Of a DNA stretch of 64,000 bases, positions 6,411-16,800 are shown in pieces; within the stretch, counting starts at the first letter, position 1, and the number at the start of each line of letters is the position of its first letter. The position numbers and the translations under genes were made by a program. The stretch lies in the NCBI GenBank assembly GCA_963787135.1, contig CAWBBW010000005.1:22429-86428 (forward strand), given 5' to 3'. The DNA comes from Roseiarcus sp963787135. Lineage in GTDB: Bacteria > Pseudomonadota > Alphaproteobacteria > Rhizobiales > Beijerinckiaceae. Under the pieces are notes generated by a model. That model was not told the origin of the DNA and did no database searches. It saw only the letters and a list, made by a program, of their open reading frames with translations.

Positions 6411-9243
6411 CGGCCGGAGCTCTCTCGACGCGGCGCAGAGTGATCGCCTCTTCCTGATCGCGCGCCTGCCAGTCCGACAGGTGATTGGTCCGGCGGACCT
6501 GCACCGCCGTCACCTTGTATTCCGGACAGTTCGTCGCCCAGTCGGAATTGTCGGTGGTCACGACATTGGCGCCGGTGACGGCGTGATGGAAGGTCGTGTA
6601 GACGACGCCGGGCTGCATCCGCTCGCTCACCATGGCGCGCAGCGCGATCTCCCCCGAACGGCTCTGCAGGGCGACGAGGTCGCCGTCCCGCACGCCGCGT
6701 TGCTCCGCGTCGAACGGATGGATTTCGAGGATGTCCTCTTCGTGCCAGGTCATGTTGGCGGTGCGGCGCGTCTGGGCCCCGACATTATATTGCGAAAGGA
6801 TGCGCCCCGTCGTCAGAAGCAGCGGGAAGCGAGGCCCCACGCGTTCTTCGGTTGCGACATATTCGGTCAGCATGAACTGGCCCTTGCCGCGAACGAAGCG
6901 CTCGACATGCATGATCGGCGTGCCGGCCGGCGCCTGGTCGTTGCAGGGCCATTGGATCGAGCCGAGCTCGTCGAGCCGCGCATAGGACACGCCCCGGAAT
7001 GTTGGCGTCGTTGCCGCGACTTCGTCCATGATTTCGCTCGGATGCGCGTAGCTCATCGGCAGACCCATGGCGTTGGCAAGCGCGATCGTCGTCTCCCAGT
7101 CGGCCTTGCCGGCCAGCGGCTCAATCGCCTTGCGCACCCGGCCAAGACGGCGTTCGGCATTGGTGAAGGTGCCGTCCTTCTCGAGGAAGGACGCGCCCGG
7201 GAGGAAAATATGGGCGTAGCGCGCGGTCTCGTTGAGGAAGAGGTCCTGCACGATCACGCATTCCATGGCGCGCAGGCCCGCAGTGATGTGCTTTGTGTCG
7301 GGGTCGGACTGGGCGATGTCCTCGCCTTGAATGTAGAGACCCTTGAACGAACCATCGATCGCCTCGTCCATCATGTTTGGAATGCGCAGGCCCGGCTCGT
7401 TACTGAGCGGCACGCCCCACATGCGTTCGAAGATTTCCCGCGTCGCGTCGTCCGAGACGTGACGATAGCCCGAGAACTCGTGCGGAAAGGAGCCCATATC
7501 GCAGGAGCCCTGCACGTTATTCTGTCCGCGCAGAGGATTCACGCCGACGCCATCGCGGCCGATATTGCCGGTCGCCATGGCAAGATTGGCGATCGCCATC
7601 ACCGCGGTCGAGCCCTGCGCGTGCTCGGTGACGCCGAGGCCGTAATAGATCGCCCCATTGCCGCCGGTCGCATAGAGCCGAGCGGCGCGTCGCAGTTCCT
7701 GCGGGTCGACGCCCGTCGCCGCTGCGACTGCCTCCGGCGAATGATGGTCCTCGGCGACGAAGCGCGCCCACGATTCGAAATTGGCCGCATCGCAGCGCTC
7801 GCGCACGAACGCCTCGTTCACCAGGCCTTCGGTGACGACGACATGCGCCAGCGCATTCAAGACGGCGACGTTGGTTCCCGGCCTTAGCGCGAGATGATAG
7901 TCGGCCTCGACGTGCGGGCTTCGGACCAGATCGATGCGGCGCGGGTCGATGACGATGAGGCGGGCGCCCTCGCGCAGTCGCCTCTTGAGGCGGGAGGCGA
8001 AGACCGGATGCGCGTCGGTCGGATTGGCCCCGATCACGATCACGACGTCCGAATGATCGACCGACCTGAAATCCTGCGTGCCCGCCGATGTCCCGTAGGT
8101 CCGGGAGAGTCCGAAACCGGTCGGCGAATGGCAGACCCGGGCGCAGGTGTCGATATTGTTGTTGCCGAAGCCCATTCGTACCAGCTTCTGGACCAGGAAC
8201 ACTTCTTCATTGGTGCAGCGCGAAGAGCTGATCGCGCCGACCGAATCGCGCCCATAGCGAGTCTGGATGCGCTTGAACTCGCTCGCCGCGGCAGCTAGCG
8301 CCTCGTCCCACGAGACCTCCCGCCACGGATCCTCGATCCGCTTGCGGATCATCGGCTTCAGAACCCGGTCTTTGTGGGTGGCGTAGCCGTAAGCGAAGCG
8401 CCCTTTAACGCAGGAATGGCCTTCGTTGGCTTTGCCTGCTTTCAGAGGGACCATGCGCAGGACCTCGTCGCCCTTCAATTCCGCCTTGAAGGCGCAGCCG
8501 ACCCCGCAATAGGCGCAGGTCGTAACGACCGTGCGCTCGGGCGTTCCCTTGTCGATCACCGGCTTTTCATTGAGCGTCGCAGTCGGGCAGGCCTCAACGC
8601 AGGCGCCGCAGGAGACGCACTCGGAGGACAGGAAATCGACGCCTCCCGGCGACACTTTCGATTCGAAACCGCGGCCGAGGATCGTCAGCGCGAAGGTCCC
8701 CTGCACTTCCGCGCAGGCGCGAACGCAGCGCGAGCAGACGATGCATTTTGAGGATTCGAAGGTGAAATAGGGATTGGACGCATCGACCGGCGCCTTGAGA
8801 TGATTGGCGCCGTCGTAGCCGTAGCGGACGTCGCGCAGGCCAACGTTGCCGGCCTGGGTCTGAAGCTCGCAATCGCCATTGGCGCTGCAGGTGAGGCAAT
8901 CGAGCGGATGGTCGGAGATGTAGAGCTCCATCACGCCTCGGCGCAGCTTCTCGAGCCGCAGCGTCTTCGTGTGCACGACCATACCTGCCTCCGCCGGCGT
9001 CGTGCAGGAGGCGGGGGTCCCCTTGCGGCCGTCGATCTCGACAAGACAAAGGCGACACGAGCCGAAAGCCTCGAGGCTGCCGGTCGCGCAGAGTTTTGGG
9101 ACGGAAACGTCGATCAGCGCGGCGGCGGCCATCACCGAGGTTCCGGGCGGCACGCTGACTTTGCGCCCGTCGATCGTCAGCGTGACAGTCGCCGCGCCCG
9201 TGCGGATCGGCGTGCCTGTGTCGAGTTCCTGCATGAGCGGCAT
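6397..9243 (-). CDS. fdsA: NAD-dependent formate dehydrogenase alpha (molybdenum) subunit
   Basis: The catalytic subunit, 948 residues, oxidises formate to CO2 at a bis-MGD molybdenum centre. The start at 9243 follows TAGGAG at 7 bases; an upstream in-frame start at 9345 runs into fdsB. Domains in order: an N-terminal [2Fe-2S] ferredoxin fold (cysteines in LCATGSLEAFGSCRLCLVEI), a His/Cys cluster region (DCLTCSANGDCELQ), two [4Fe-4S] motifs (CIVCSRCVRAC and CVSCGACVEACP), the 4Fe4S-Mo domain (CAYCGVGC), then the large molybdopterin domain. The active-site cysteine lies in IDTCARVCHSPTG, so this is a cysteine, not selenocysteine, enzyme. The C-terminal molybdopterin dinucleotide-binding domain follows TTGRILSQYN. 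Confidence 0.96.
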   Translation of the reverse strand: MPLMQELDTGTPIRTGAATVTLTIDGRKVSVPPGTSVMAAAALIDVSVPKLCATGSLEAFGSCRLCLVEIDGRKGTPASCTTPAEAGMVVHTKTLRLEKLRRGVMELYISDHPLDCLTCSANGDCELQTQAGNVGLRDVRYGYDGANHLKAPVDASNPYFTFESSKCIVCSRCVRACAEVQGTFALTILGRGFESKVSPGGVDFLSSECVSCGACVEACPTATLNEKPVIDKGTPERTVVTTCAYCGVGCAFKAELKGDEVLRMVPLKAGKANEGHSCVKGRFAYGYATHKDRVLKPMIRKRIEDPWREVSWDEALAAAASEFKRIQTRYGRDSVGAISSSRCTNEEVFLVQKLVRMGFGNNNIDTCARVCHSPTGFGLSRTYGTSAGTQDFRSVDHSDVVIVIGANPTDAHPVFASRLKRRLREGARLIVIDPRRIDLVRSPHVEADYHLALRPGTNVAVLNALAHVVVTEGLVNEAFVRERCDAANFESWARFVAEDHHSPEAVAAATGVDPQELRRAARLYATGGNGAIYYGLGVTEHAQGSTAVMAIANLAMATGNIGRDGVGVNPLRGQNNVQGSCDMGSFPHEFSGYRHVSDDATREIFERMWGVPLSNEPGLRIPNMMDEAIDGSFKGLYIQGEDIAQSDPDTKHITAGLRAMECVIVQDLFLNETARYAHIFLPGASFLEKDGTFTNAERRLGRVRKAIEPLAGKADWETTIALANAMGLPMSYAHPSEIMDEVAATTPTFRGVSYARLDELGSIQWPCNDQAPAGTPIMHVERFVRGKGQFMLTEYVATEERVGPRFPLLLTTGRILSQYNVGAQTRRTANMTWHEEDILEIHPFDAEQRGVRDGDLVALQSRSGEIALRAMVSERMQPGVVYTTFHHAVTGANVVTTDNSDWATNCPEYKVTAVQVRRTNHLSDWQARDQEEAITLRRVERAPADAAE

Positions 9244-9253
9244 GGCCCGTCTC

Positions 9254-10810
9254 CTATTCCGCGGCGGCGCGCGCTGGCGCCCTGGCGAAATCTTCGCTGA
9301 AATGATCGAGAGCACTGAGGACTGGCAGGGCCATGAGGCCGCCAAGCGCGCAAAGCGAGCCGTCGGTCATGACCTCGCAAAGGTCGCGCAAGAGTTCGAC
9401 ATTCTTTTCGCGATCGAGGCCGGCGATGATTTTGCCGACCGTCTCCGCGCCGCGGGTCGAGCCGATGCGGCACGGCGTGCATTTGCCGCAGCTTTCCTTG
9501 GCGCAGAACGCGAAAGCGAAACGCGCCTGATGCGCCATGTCGACCCTGTCGTCGAAGACGACGATCCCGCCGTGGCCCAGCATGCCCTTGGCGGCTGCCA
9601 TGGACTCGTAATCGAGCGGCGTATCGAGCAGGCTTTCCGGAAAATAGGCGCCAAGCGGTCCGCCGACCTGCACCGCGCGGATCGGACGGCCAGACCGCGT
9701 CCCGCCACCAAATCCTTCGACGAGTTCGCGCAGCGTCGCGCCGAAAGCGAGTTCGACAAGACCGCCGTGGCGGATGTTGCCCGCGAGCTGGAACGGTTGC
9801 GACCCCCGCGATCGCCCGACGCCGTACTCGGCGTAAGCGCTGGCGCCGTGGCCCAAAATCCATGGGACGGAAGCCAAGCTCAGAACATTGTTGATGACGG
9901 TCGGCTTGCCGAATAGACCCGAGATCGCCGGCAGGGGCGGCTTGGCGCGCACCTCGCCGCGCTTGCCTTCGAGGCTCTCGAGCAGCGACGTTTCCTCGCC
10001 GCAAATATAGGCGCCGGCGCCGAGCCGCGCCTCGAGGTCGAAAGCGTGAGAGGAGCCGAGCACCCGCTGACCGAGGAGCCCGGCGGAGCGCGCGCGATCG
10101 ATGGCGCGGGAGAACGTCGCGAAGGCATGCGGATATTCCGAGCGGATATAGACATAACCCATGGTCGCGCCGACGGAGACGCCGGCGATCGCCATGCCCT
10201 CGATCAGGAGGAAAGGATCGCCCTCCATCAGCATACGGTCGGCGAACGTGCCGCTGTCGCCTTCGTCTGCGTTGCAGACAACGTATTTGCGGTCCGACGC
10301 CGCCACCGCGACGGTCCGCCATTTGATCCCGGTCGGGAAGCCGGCGCCGCCGCGTCCGCGAAGTCCCGAGGCCAGAACCTCGTCGACGGTCGCGTTGGGT
10401 CCGAGTCTCAGCGCCGCCTCGAGCCCCATCAGTCCACCCTGGCGGCGGTAATCGTCAAGCGAGAGCGGGTCGGTCAGGCCGCAACGCGCGAAGACCAGCC
10501 GCTGCTGACGCTTCAGATAGGGAATGTCCTCCAGAGCTCCGAGCGACTTGGGATGCGCGCCGCCGCTCAGGAATCCGCATTCAAACAGGGAACGAACGTC
10601 CTCAATAGAGACTGAACCGTAGCCCTTCCGCCCGGCCGCGGTCTCGACCTCGACCAGCGGCTCCAGCCAGAAGAGGCCGCGCGAACCTGTGCGGACGATC
10701 GCGACGTCAACGCCCCGATTGCGCGCCTCCCGCGACAGCGCAGCGGCGACGGCATCGGCCCCGACGGAGAGAGCCGCGGAATCGCCGGGGACGAAAATCT
10801 GCGCGCTCAC
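9254..10810 (-). CDS. fdsB: NAD-dependent formate dehydrogenase beta subunit (NuoF-like)
   Basis: A 518-residue diaphorase subunit that passes electrons from the Fe-S chain of FdsA to NAD+ through FMN. I place the start at the GTG at 10810, which overlaps the fdsG stop as GTGA; the longer upstream frame would lie inside fdsG. An N-terminal thioredoxin-like region (about 1-110) precedes the NuoF core: the FMN/NADH glycine-rich motifs GLRGRGGAGFPTGIKW and CNADEGDSGTFADR, ICGEETSLLESLEG, and the [4Fe-4S] site ESCGKCTPCRIGSTRG near residue 430. Confidence 0.95.
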   Translation of the reverse strand: MSAQIFVPGDSAALSVGADAVAAALSREARNRGVDVAIVRTGSRGLFWLEPLVEVETAAGRKGYGSVSIEDVRSLFECGFLSGGAHPKSLGALEDIPYLKRQQRLVFARCGLTDPLSLDDYRRQGGLMGLEAALRLGPNATVDEVLASGLRGRGGAGFPTGIKWRTVAVAASDRKYVVCNADEGDSGTFADRMLMEGDPFLLIEGMAIAGVSVGATMGYVYIRSEYPHAFATFSRAIDRARSAGLLGQRVLGSSHAFDLEARLGAGAYICGEETSLLESLEGKRGEVRAKPPLPAISGLFGKPTVINNVLSLASVPWILGHGASAYAEYGVGRSRGSQPFQLAGNIRHGGLVELAFGATLRELVEGFGGGTRSGRPIRAVQVGGPLGAYFPESLLDTPLDYESMAAAKGMLGHGGIVVFDDRVDMAHQARFAFAFCAKESCGKCTPCRIGSTRGAETVGKIIAGLDREKNVELLRDLCEVMTDGSLCALGGLMALPVLSALDHFSEDFARAPARAAAE

Positions 10811-11289
10811 GACAGTTTTCCTTTGGTGTCGGCGACAATCGCATCGATCTTGCTGCGGTCGAGGCGTCCGATCGGCGCACCGTCCAAAAGCGCGGCGGGT
10901 GAGAGCGCGCAATTGCCGAGGCAATAGACGGTCTCGACATGGAGCCCCCGACCGGTGTCCGCGTTGTCGGGTGTCAGGCCATGTCGCGTCTCAAGATACG
11001 TGACCAGCTCTTCGCATCCCATCGCCTGGCACGATTCCGCCCTGCAGAGCTTCAGCACGGGTCCCTCGATAGGCGACCGGCGGAAATCATGGTAAAAGCT
11101 GACGATGCCGAGCGCTTCGGCCTTCGAGATGTTGAGCGCGTCCGCCATCAGCGCCACGGCCGTGTCGTCGATATAGCCGAACTGATGCTGGAGGTCGTGC
11201 AGCATCGGCAACGCGGCCCCCGCCGTCGACCGCCTGCGATCGATCAGCCCGCGCGCGAGTTCTACGTCAAACGCCGCCTTCGCGGCCAT
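10807..11289 (-). CDS. fdsG: NAD-dependent formate dehydrogenase gamma subunit (NuoE-like)
   Basis: A 160-residue subunit with the thioredoxin-like [2Fe-2S] fold of NuoE. The four ligands are in LCRAESCQAMGCEEL (first two cysteines of the fold) and YCLGNCALSPA. It is the first gene of fdsG-B-A-fdhD-fdsD, all on one strand with overlapping or near-touching ends. The leader between the LysR gene and this start contains an ATAG-N7-CTAT palindrome (11363-11377), 73 bases upstream of the start. Confidence 0.95.
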   Translation of the reverse strand: MAAKAAFDVELARGLIDRRRSTAGAALPMLHDLQHQFGYIDDTAVALMADALNISKAEALGIVSFYHDFRRSPIEGPVLKLCRAESCQAMGCEELVTYLETRHGLTPDNADTGRGLHVETVYCLGNCALSPAALLDGAPIGRLDRSKIDAIVADTKGKLS

Positions 11290-11362
11290 CGCGATCCTCC
11301 CGAAACTGCTTCATAATGCGCTCGCGGCGGTGTGGCTTCAAATCGAACGTTTGGAAGAAATA

Positions 11363-11377
11363 ATAGGTAATTCCTAT
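11363..11377. promoter_or_regulatory. LysR-type site ATAGGTAATTCCTAT upstream of fdsG
   Basis: The site is ATAG-N7-CTAT with arms ATAGG/CCTAT and it contains the T-N11-A core of LysR-family sites. It overlaps the last codons of the LysR gene and stands 73 bases before fdsG. A second site of the same design lies before the LysR gene (12334-12348). Binding by that regulator is inferred from position and repetition. Confidence 0.6.
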
Positions 11378-12285
11378 CGATCCGGGGGCTCGATTAACGG
11401 CGCGATATTGGCCGGCCATCGCATGGCGAACAGGTTGCGGGCGAGCGGAGAGGGCGGGTCGCGATCGCTCATGACGAGACCGATGGTGCGCCGCGCAGTC
11501 GGTTCTATCAGCTCGATCGCTCGTGTGCCCCTTGGGACGCCGAAGAAGCGCAGCAGCTGGCGTGGCACAATCGCTGACCAGAGGCCCGCGCTGACGTGCG
11601 AGACGAGGTTGAAAATCGAATTCGTCTCCATCGCGGGAATGGGTTTCGCGCCGACGGAGCGGAACACGCCGTCGATGATCCGCCGGTTCTGCATGTCCGG
11701 CGTCAGCAGGCACAGGGGCGTCTTCGCCGCCTCGCTCCAGGAGAGGTTCCCCCGATTGGCAAAGACGCCGCTCGCGGGCGTGAGGAACAGATATTCCTCG
11801 ATGCAGACGGGTTTGGCCTTGACCCGCTCGATCGGCTCCGCGTCGAGATAGGTGAGGCCGGCGTCAAGTTCGAAGTCCTCGATCCTGCGTTCGATCTCCT
11901 GGCTCGTCAGCGACAGAACCGCCACGGTGACCCCAGGAAATCGGGCATAGAATGGCCCCGTCAGATGCGAGACGATCGGCAGCGCGGTCGGTATGGCTCC
12001 GATCCGGAGCCGGCCGGTGAGACCTTTGTCGATCTCTTCGAGGCCGTGCCGCAAATTCTCCGTTTCGGCGAGAATGCGATGCGCATGTTCGACCGCCATC
12101 CGGCCCTGCGGCGTCAATCCGACAAAGCGATGACCGCGCTCGACAATTGGCGCCCCGAGATCCTCTTCGAGGAGACGGATCGCCGCCGAAAGCGTCGGCT
12201 GTGAGACATGGCAGGCCTCGGCAGCGCGGCCAAAGTGCTTTTCTCGCGCCAGCGCGACGAGATATTCGAGCTGACGCAACACCAT
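11374..12285 (-). CDS. LysR-family regulator, probable activator of the fds operon (FdsR-like)
   Basis: A 303-residue LysR-type regulator: an N-terminal winged helix (MVLRQLEYLVALAREKHFGR, then AAEACHVSQPTLSAAIRLLE) and a periplasmic-binding-like effector domain from about residue 90. The HTH is OxyR-like (VSQPTLSAAIRLLEEDLGAPIVER). Unlike OxyR there is no obvious paired redox cysteine. It lies directly upstream of fdsG on the same strand (84 bases between the genes), the position expected for FdsR. Matching palindromes before its own start and before fdsG support autoregulation plus control of fds. Confidence 0.85.
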   Translation of the reverse strand: MVLRQLEYLVALAREKHFGRAAEACHVSQPTLSAAIRLLEEDLGAPIVERGHRFVGLTPQGRMAVEHAHRILAETENLRHGLEEIDKGLTGRLRIGAIPTALPIVSHLTGPFYARFPGVTVAVLSLTSQEIERRIEDFELDAGLTYLDAEPIERVKAKPVCIEEYLFLTPASGVFANRGNLSWSEAAKTPLCLLTPDMQNRRIIDGVFRSVGAKPIPAMETNSIFNLVSHVSAGLWSAIVPRQLLRFFGVPRGTRAIELIEPTARRTIGLVMSDRDPPSPLARNLFAMRWPANIAPLIEPPDR

Positions 12286-12333
12286 GAGCGAGCTCCGCGG
12301 CGCAATTGCTGGCGCCCAACGCTGCCCACGTCA

Positions 12334-12348
12334 ATAGCGAAAGCCTAT
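12334..12348. promoter_or_regulatory. LysR-type site ATAGCGAAAGCCTAT upstream of the LysR gene
   Basis: Same ATAG-N7-CTAT design as the fdsG site; only the central seven bases differ. It lies 48 bases before the LysR ATG and 78 bases before the divergent SCO1 gene, so it could serve either promoter. Confidence 0.6.
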
Positions 12349-12382
12349 CAGTCCGCGATCCGTTTGCTGGAGATCCGCCAAG

Positions 12383-12406
12383 TTTGGCGTTAGATTTGGC
12401 GTTAGA
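12383..12406. repeat. Tandem duplication of a 12-bp unit
   Basis: TTTGGCGTTAGA occurs twice without a gap, between the LysR-type site and the SCO1 start. It may be a simple slippage duplication in the promoter area. Confidence 0.6.
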
Positions 12407-12426
12407 AATGACCGCTTGGAGACGAC

Positions 12427-13072
12427 ATGCCGCTGACCCAACCCCGGAACTCCCAGAATTCGCGAGCCTTCCCGATCTGGATCGCAGCGACAATGGCTGC
12501 GATCGCGGTCCTTGCGATCGCGGCGATCTGGCTGGCCTGGGCGCCGCAGGCTTCGAACCGGTCGCTGATCGGCGGCCCATTCGCGCTGCAGAACGGTGAG
12601 GGCAAGACCATCACGGACGAACTCGATGCGCGGCCGGCCGTTCCTTGTCTATTTTGGCTACACCCATTGCCCCGACGTGTGCCCGACCGAACTCGCCAGC
12701 ATCTCCGACGTCCTCGCCAAAATGGGCGACAAGGCGATTCCGGCTCTCTTCATCACCGTCGACCCGGAGCGCGACACGCCCAAAGTGATGCAGGACTATG
12801 TCAGCAGCTTCGATCCCCATATCGTCGGGCTCTCGGGCGGCCCGCAGGCGATCGGCACCGCGGAAAAGGGCTATCGGGTGTTCGCGCGCAAAGGCGAGGT
12901 CCAGTCCGACGGCGGCTATTCGATGGACCACAGCTCGATCGTTTATCTGATGAACAAATCCGGCGGCTTCGTCGAAGCGCTCAACCTCGAGCGACCGCCG
13001 GAGGAGACGGCAAAAGAGCTCGAAGTCTTATCTCTGAGGCCCTTGTTTGCCCCTGCGGCCACGGTTTGCTAG
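12427..13072 (+). pseudogene. SCO1/SenC-type copper chaperone, interrupted by a +1 frameshift
   Basis: SCO1/SenC proteins are membrane-anchored thioredoxin-fold proteins that deliver copper to the CuA centre of cytochrome oxidase. The first frame (ATG 12427, GGAG upstream) encodes an N-terminal anchor (IWIAATMAAIAVLAIAAIWLAW) and the GGPFALQNGEGKTITDEL start of the fold. The rest is in the next frame, from about 12620-12635 to the stop at 13072. It has the copper ligands CPDVC within YTHCPDVCPTEL and the histidine of MDHSSIVYLMN. One extra base near 12625 explains the break. All diagnostic residues survive, so an assembly error is as likely as a true pseudogene. Confidence 0.8.
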
Positions 13073-13100
13073 AGCCTTTTCTGGAACAAACGAGAAGCCG

Positions 13101-13706
13101 ATGGACAAGTTCACCACATTGACCGGAGTCGCCGCGCCGTTGCCGATCGACAATATCGACACCGACATGATCATCCCCAAGCAATATCTCAAGACGATCA
13201 AGCGCACCGGGCTCGGCGCCGGCCTGTTCGCCGAAATGCGCTATCATGAGAGCGGCTCTGAGCACCCCGATTTCGTGCTCAACAAGCCGGCTTACCGCAA
13301 GGCCTCCATTTTGGTCGCCGGCGACAATTTCGGCTGCGGCTCGTCGCGCGAACACGCGCCATGGGCCTTGCTCGATTTCGGCGTCCGCTGCGTCATCTCG
13401 ACCTCCTTCGCCGACATTTTCTACAACAACTGCTTCAAGAATGGCATTTTGCCGATCAAGGTGACGCGCGAGGGCCTCGCCAAGCTGATGGACGACGCGG
13501 AGCGCGGCGCCAACGCGACGCTGACGATCGATCTGGAGGCGCAGGAGATTCGCGGCCCCGACGGCGGCATGATCAAGTTCGAGGTCGACGCGTTCCGCAA
13601 GCACTGCCTGATCCGGGGCCTCGACGACATCGGCCTGACGATGGTGGAAGCCCCGGCGATCGAGGCCTACGAAAAGAAGTCCGCGGCGGCCCGCCCCTGG
13701 CTTTGA
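13101..13706 (+). CDS. leuD: 3-isopropylmalate dehydratase small subunit
   Basis: A 201-residue LeuD, the small (swivel-domain) subunit of isopropylmalate isomerase in leucine biosynthesis; it pairs with the Fe-S subunit LeuC, absent from this window. MDKFTTLTGVAAPLPIDNID, DMIIPKQYLK, NFGCGSSREHAPWAL and DIFYNNCFKNGILP are the family signatures. The ATG at 13101 starts directly at the conserved N-terminus. It is 28 bases after the SCO1 frame and probably has its own promoter. Confidence 0.96.
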   Translation: MDKFTTLTGVAAPLPIDNIDTDMIIPKQYLKTIKRTGLGAGLFAEMRYHESGSEHPDFVLNKPAYRKASILVAGDNFGCGSSREHAPWALLDFGVRCVISTSFADIFYNNCFKNGILPIKVTREGLAKLMDDAERGANATLTIDLEAQEIRGPDGGMIKFEVDAFRKHCLIRGLDDIGLTMVEAPAIEAYEKKSAAARPWL

Positions 13707-13803
13707 GCCGGCCGCGCGGCGGCTACGGCCCGTCGCCGATTGTCAGCCCACTGCTTTCCCCAGTAATGTCGCGAAAAATGCGAAGGGATGAACGCGCGGC
13801 GCG

Positions 13804-16800
13804 ATGAACGGCACGACGGTCTTTCTCACCGCGATCGCCTATGTCTCTCTGCTGTTCCTCATCGCCTGGTGGGGCGACCGCGGAGGACGGCGCTTCGTGT
13901 CCGGCGGATCGCGTGCGTTTGTCTATGCGCTCAGTCTCGCGGTCTATTGCACCTCCTGGACTTATTACGGCTCGGTCGGCCTGGCCTCCGAACACGGCCT
14001 CGATTTTCTGCCGATTTACATCGGGCCCATCCTGGTCATCGGCCTTGGCGCCCCGCTGGTGGGGCGCATCGCCAGGCTCGCCCGGGCGCAGAATGTGACA
14101 ACGGTCGCCGACTTCGTCTCCGCGCGCTACGGCAAGTCGCAATCCGTCGCGGCGGTGGCTGCGCTGATTGTACTCGTCGGCTCTGCGCCTTACATCGCCT
14201 TGCAGCTCAAGGCGGTGGCGACCACGCTGCTCACGGTGGTCGATTCTTTCGACCAGTCGCGGCTTGCCGAAGACACGCCGTCGACCTCGTTCTATCTGGC
14301 GATCTCGATGGTGCTCGCCGCCTTCGCCATGGCGTTCGGCACGCGCCGCATCAATCCGAAGGAGCAGCAGAACGGCCTCATTCTGGCGATTGCGGTCGAA
14401 TCGATCGTTAAGCTCGCGGCGTTTCTTGCCGTCGGGGCATTCGTCGTCTGGAAGATGAATGGCGGCATCGCCGATCTCACCGAAGCCGTTCGATCGACCC
14501 CCCGGATCGCCGAGGTCATCCAGACGCCGCCGAACCCGGGGGTCTGGGGGGTCACCACCCTCCTGTCGGCAATCGCGATCGTGCTCCTGCCGCGCCAGTT
14601 CCACGTCGCCATTGTCGAGAATCACGATCAGCGGGACATTCGCACGGCGTCCTGGCTCTTCCCTCTGTATCTCGTTCTGATCAATCTCTTCGTCGCGCCG
14701 ATCGCCATCGCGGGCCTCAAAATGTTCCCGGACGGCGGGATCAACCGCGACCTGACCGTTCTGGCGCTGCCGCTCGCCGCCGGCGCTCACGGTCTGGCGC
14801 TTTTTACCATGATCGGCGGCATCTCCGCCGCGACCGGCATGGTTGTGCTCGACAGCCTGGCGCTCGCGATCACCATCTCGAATGATCTCGTCATGCCGCT
14901 GCTGTTGCGGCGGCGGGTGGCGCGGGGGCGCGCGGCGAACGGCGACATCGGTGCGCTCGTGCTGTGGGTGCGGCGCGCAGCGATCCTGGGCGTTCTTGCG
15001 CTCGGTTTCGGTTACGAACGCCTTGCCGGCCAGGCGGGTCTTGCCGCGATCGGGCTTCTGTCGTTCGCCGCTATCGCGCAAATCGCGCCGGCCTTTCTCG
15101 GCGCTCTCTTCTGGCGGCGCGGCACCGCGCGGGGCGCGATTGCGGGCATGACGGCGGGCTCGCTCGTTTGGGTCTATCTGCTGCTGCTCCCCTCGATCGG
15201 CGCGCACGAGTCGCTCAAGGCCTTCCTGGAGCAAGGGCCGCTGGCGATCGCCTGGCTGAGCCCCGCCGCGCTCGTCGCCTTTGCGCCCAGCGCGCTGGTG
15301 GGGGGAGTCATTCTCTCGCTTGCCGCCAATATCGCGGGCTTCGTCGTCTTTTCCCTGTCCCGCCAGCCGAGCGCGCTCGAACGCACACAGGCGAGCGCGT
15401 TCGCGGGAGCCGGCGGAAAGCCTCAGGCATTCCGCCTTTGGCGCTCATCGACGACCGCCGGCGAACTCGAGGCCGCGGTTGCGCGCTATCTGGGAGCAGC
15501 AAGGGCGCGCCGCGCCTTTTCCGCTTATATGCGAGAGAGCGGCGGCGACTATGACCCTTCGCAGGAGGCGAGCGCGCAGCTGATCCGACACGCGGAATTC
15601 CTGCTGTCGCCCGCCATCGGCGCATCGACCTCGCGCCAGGTGCTGTCGCTGCTCTTGAGGCCGCGCGCCGTCTCCGGCGAATCTGCGCTCAAGCTGATCG
15701 ATGAGGCCTCCGCGGCGATCCAGTCGAGCCGCGACCAATTGCAGCACGCGCTCGACCACGCACGCCAGGGGATCACGGTTTTCGACGCGAACCTGTCGCT
15801 GACGGCCTGGAACCGGGAGTTCGCCGACCTCTTCGATCTGCCTCCGGCAATGCTGCATCTTGGGGTCGGCCTCGACGAGATCGTGCGCTTCAACGCCGCC
15901 CGCGGCGCCTACGGGCCCGGCGATTCGGAAGACTTCGTGGCCGAGCGCGTGGCGGCCCTGCTCTTTGACGACCAGCCGACCCGGCTGAGACTCTTCTCGG
16001 CCCGCCGCGTGATCGAAGTGCGCTCTGCGCGGCTGCCCGACGGGGGCATCGTCACCACCTATACCGATGTGACGCAGACCGTTCAGACCGAGGAGGCGCT
16101 CGAGGCCGCAAACGAATTGCTGGAGATGCGCGTCGACGAGCGCACCGCCGAATTGCAGCGCCTCAACGCCGAGCTCGCCCGCGCGAAAACCGTGGCCGAA
16201 GCGGCGAACCTCTCCAAGACCCGCTTTCTCGCGGCGGCGAGCCACGACATTCTGCAGCCACTCAATGCGGCGCGGCTCTACGCGAGTTCGCTCAGCGAGG
16301 GCGCGAGCCAGATTGGTCGCGAGGAGCGGGCGGATCTCGCGCGCAACGTCGATGTCTCGCTCGAGGCGGTCGAGGAAATTCTGGGCGCGCTTCTCGATAT
16401 TTCTCGCCTCGACGCCGGCGCGATGAAGGCGGAGATTTCCGACGTTCCCGTTGCGGATCTTATGCGCATGCTCGACGTCGAGTTCGCGCCGATCGCCAAG
16501 GCGAGAGGGCTGGACCTGCGCTTCGTCGCGACCAAGCTCGCAATCCGCACCGACCGGCGGCTGATGCGCCGCCTCCTGCAGAACCTCGTCTCCAACGCGC
16601 TCAAGTACACCCTCAAGGGCCGCGTGCTGGTTGGCTGCCGCAGGGCGTCGGGCGGCGCTTTACGGATCGAGGTCTGGGACACGGGGCTCGGCATTCCGGC
16701 CGACCGGCAACGCGCGGTGTTCGAGGAGTTTCAGCGGCTCGATCAGGGCGCGCGCGTCGCCCGTGGCCTCGGTCTCGGCCTGTCGATCGTCGAGCGCCTC

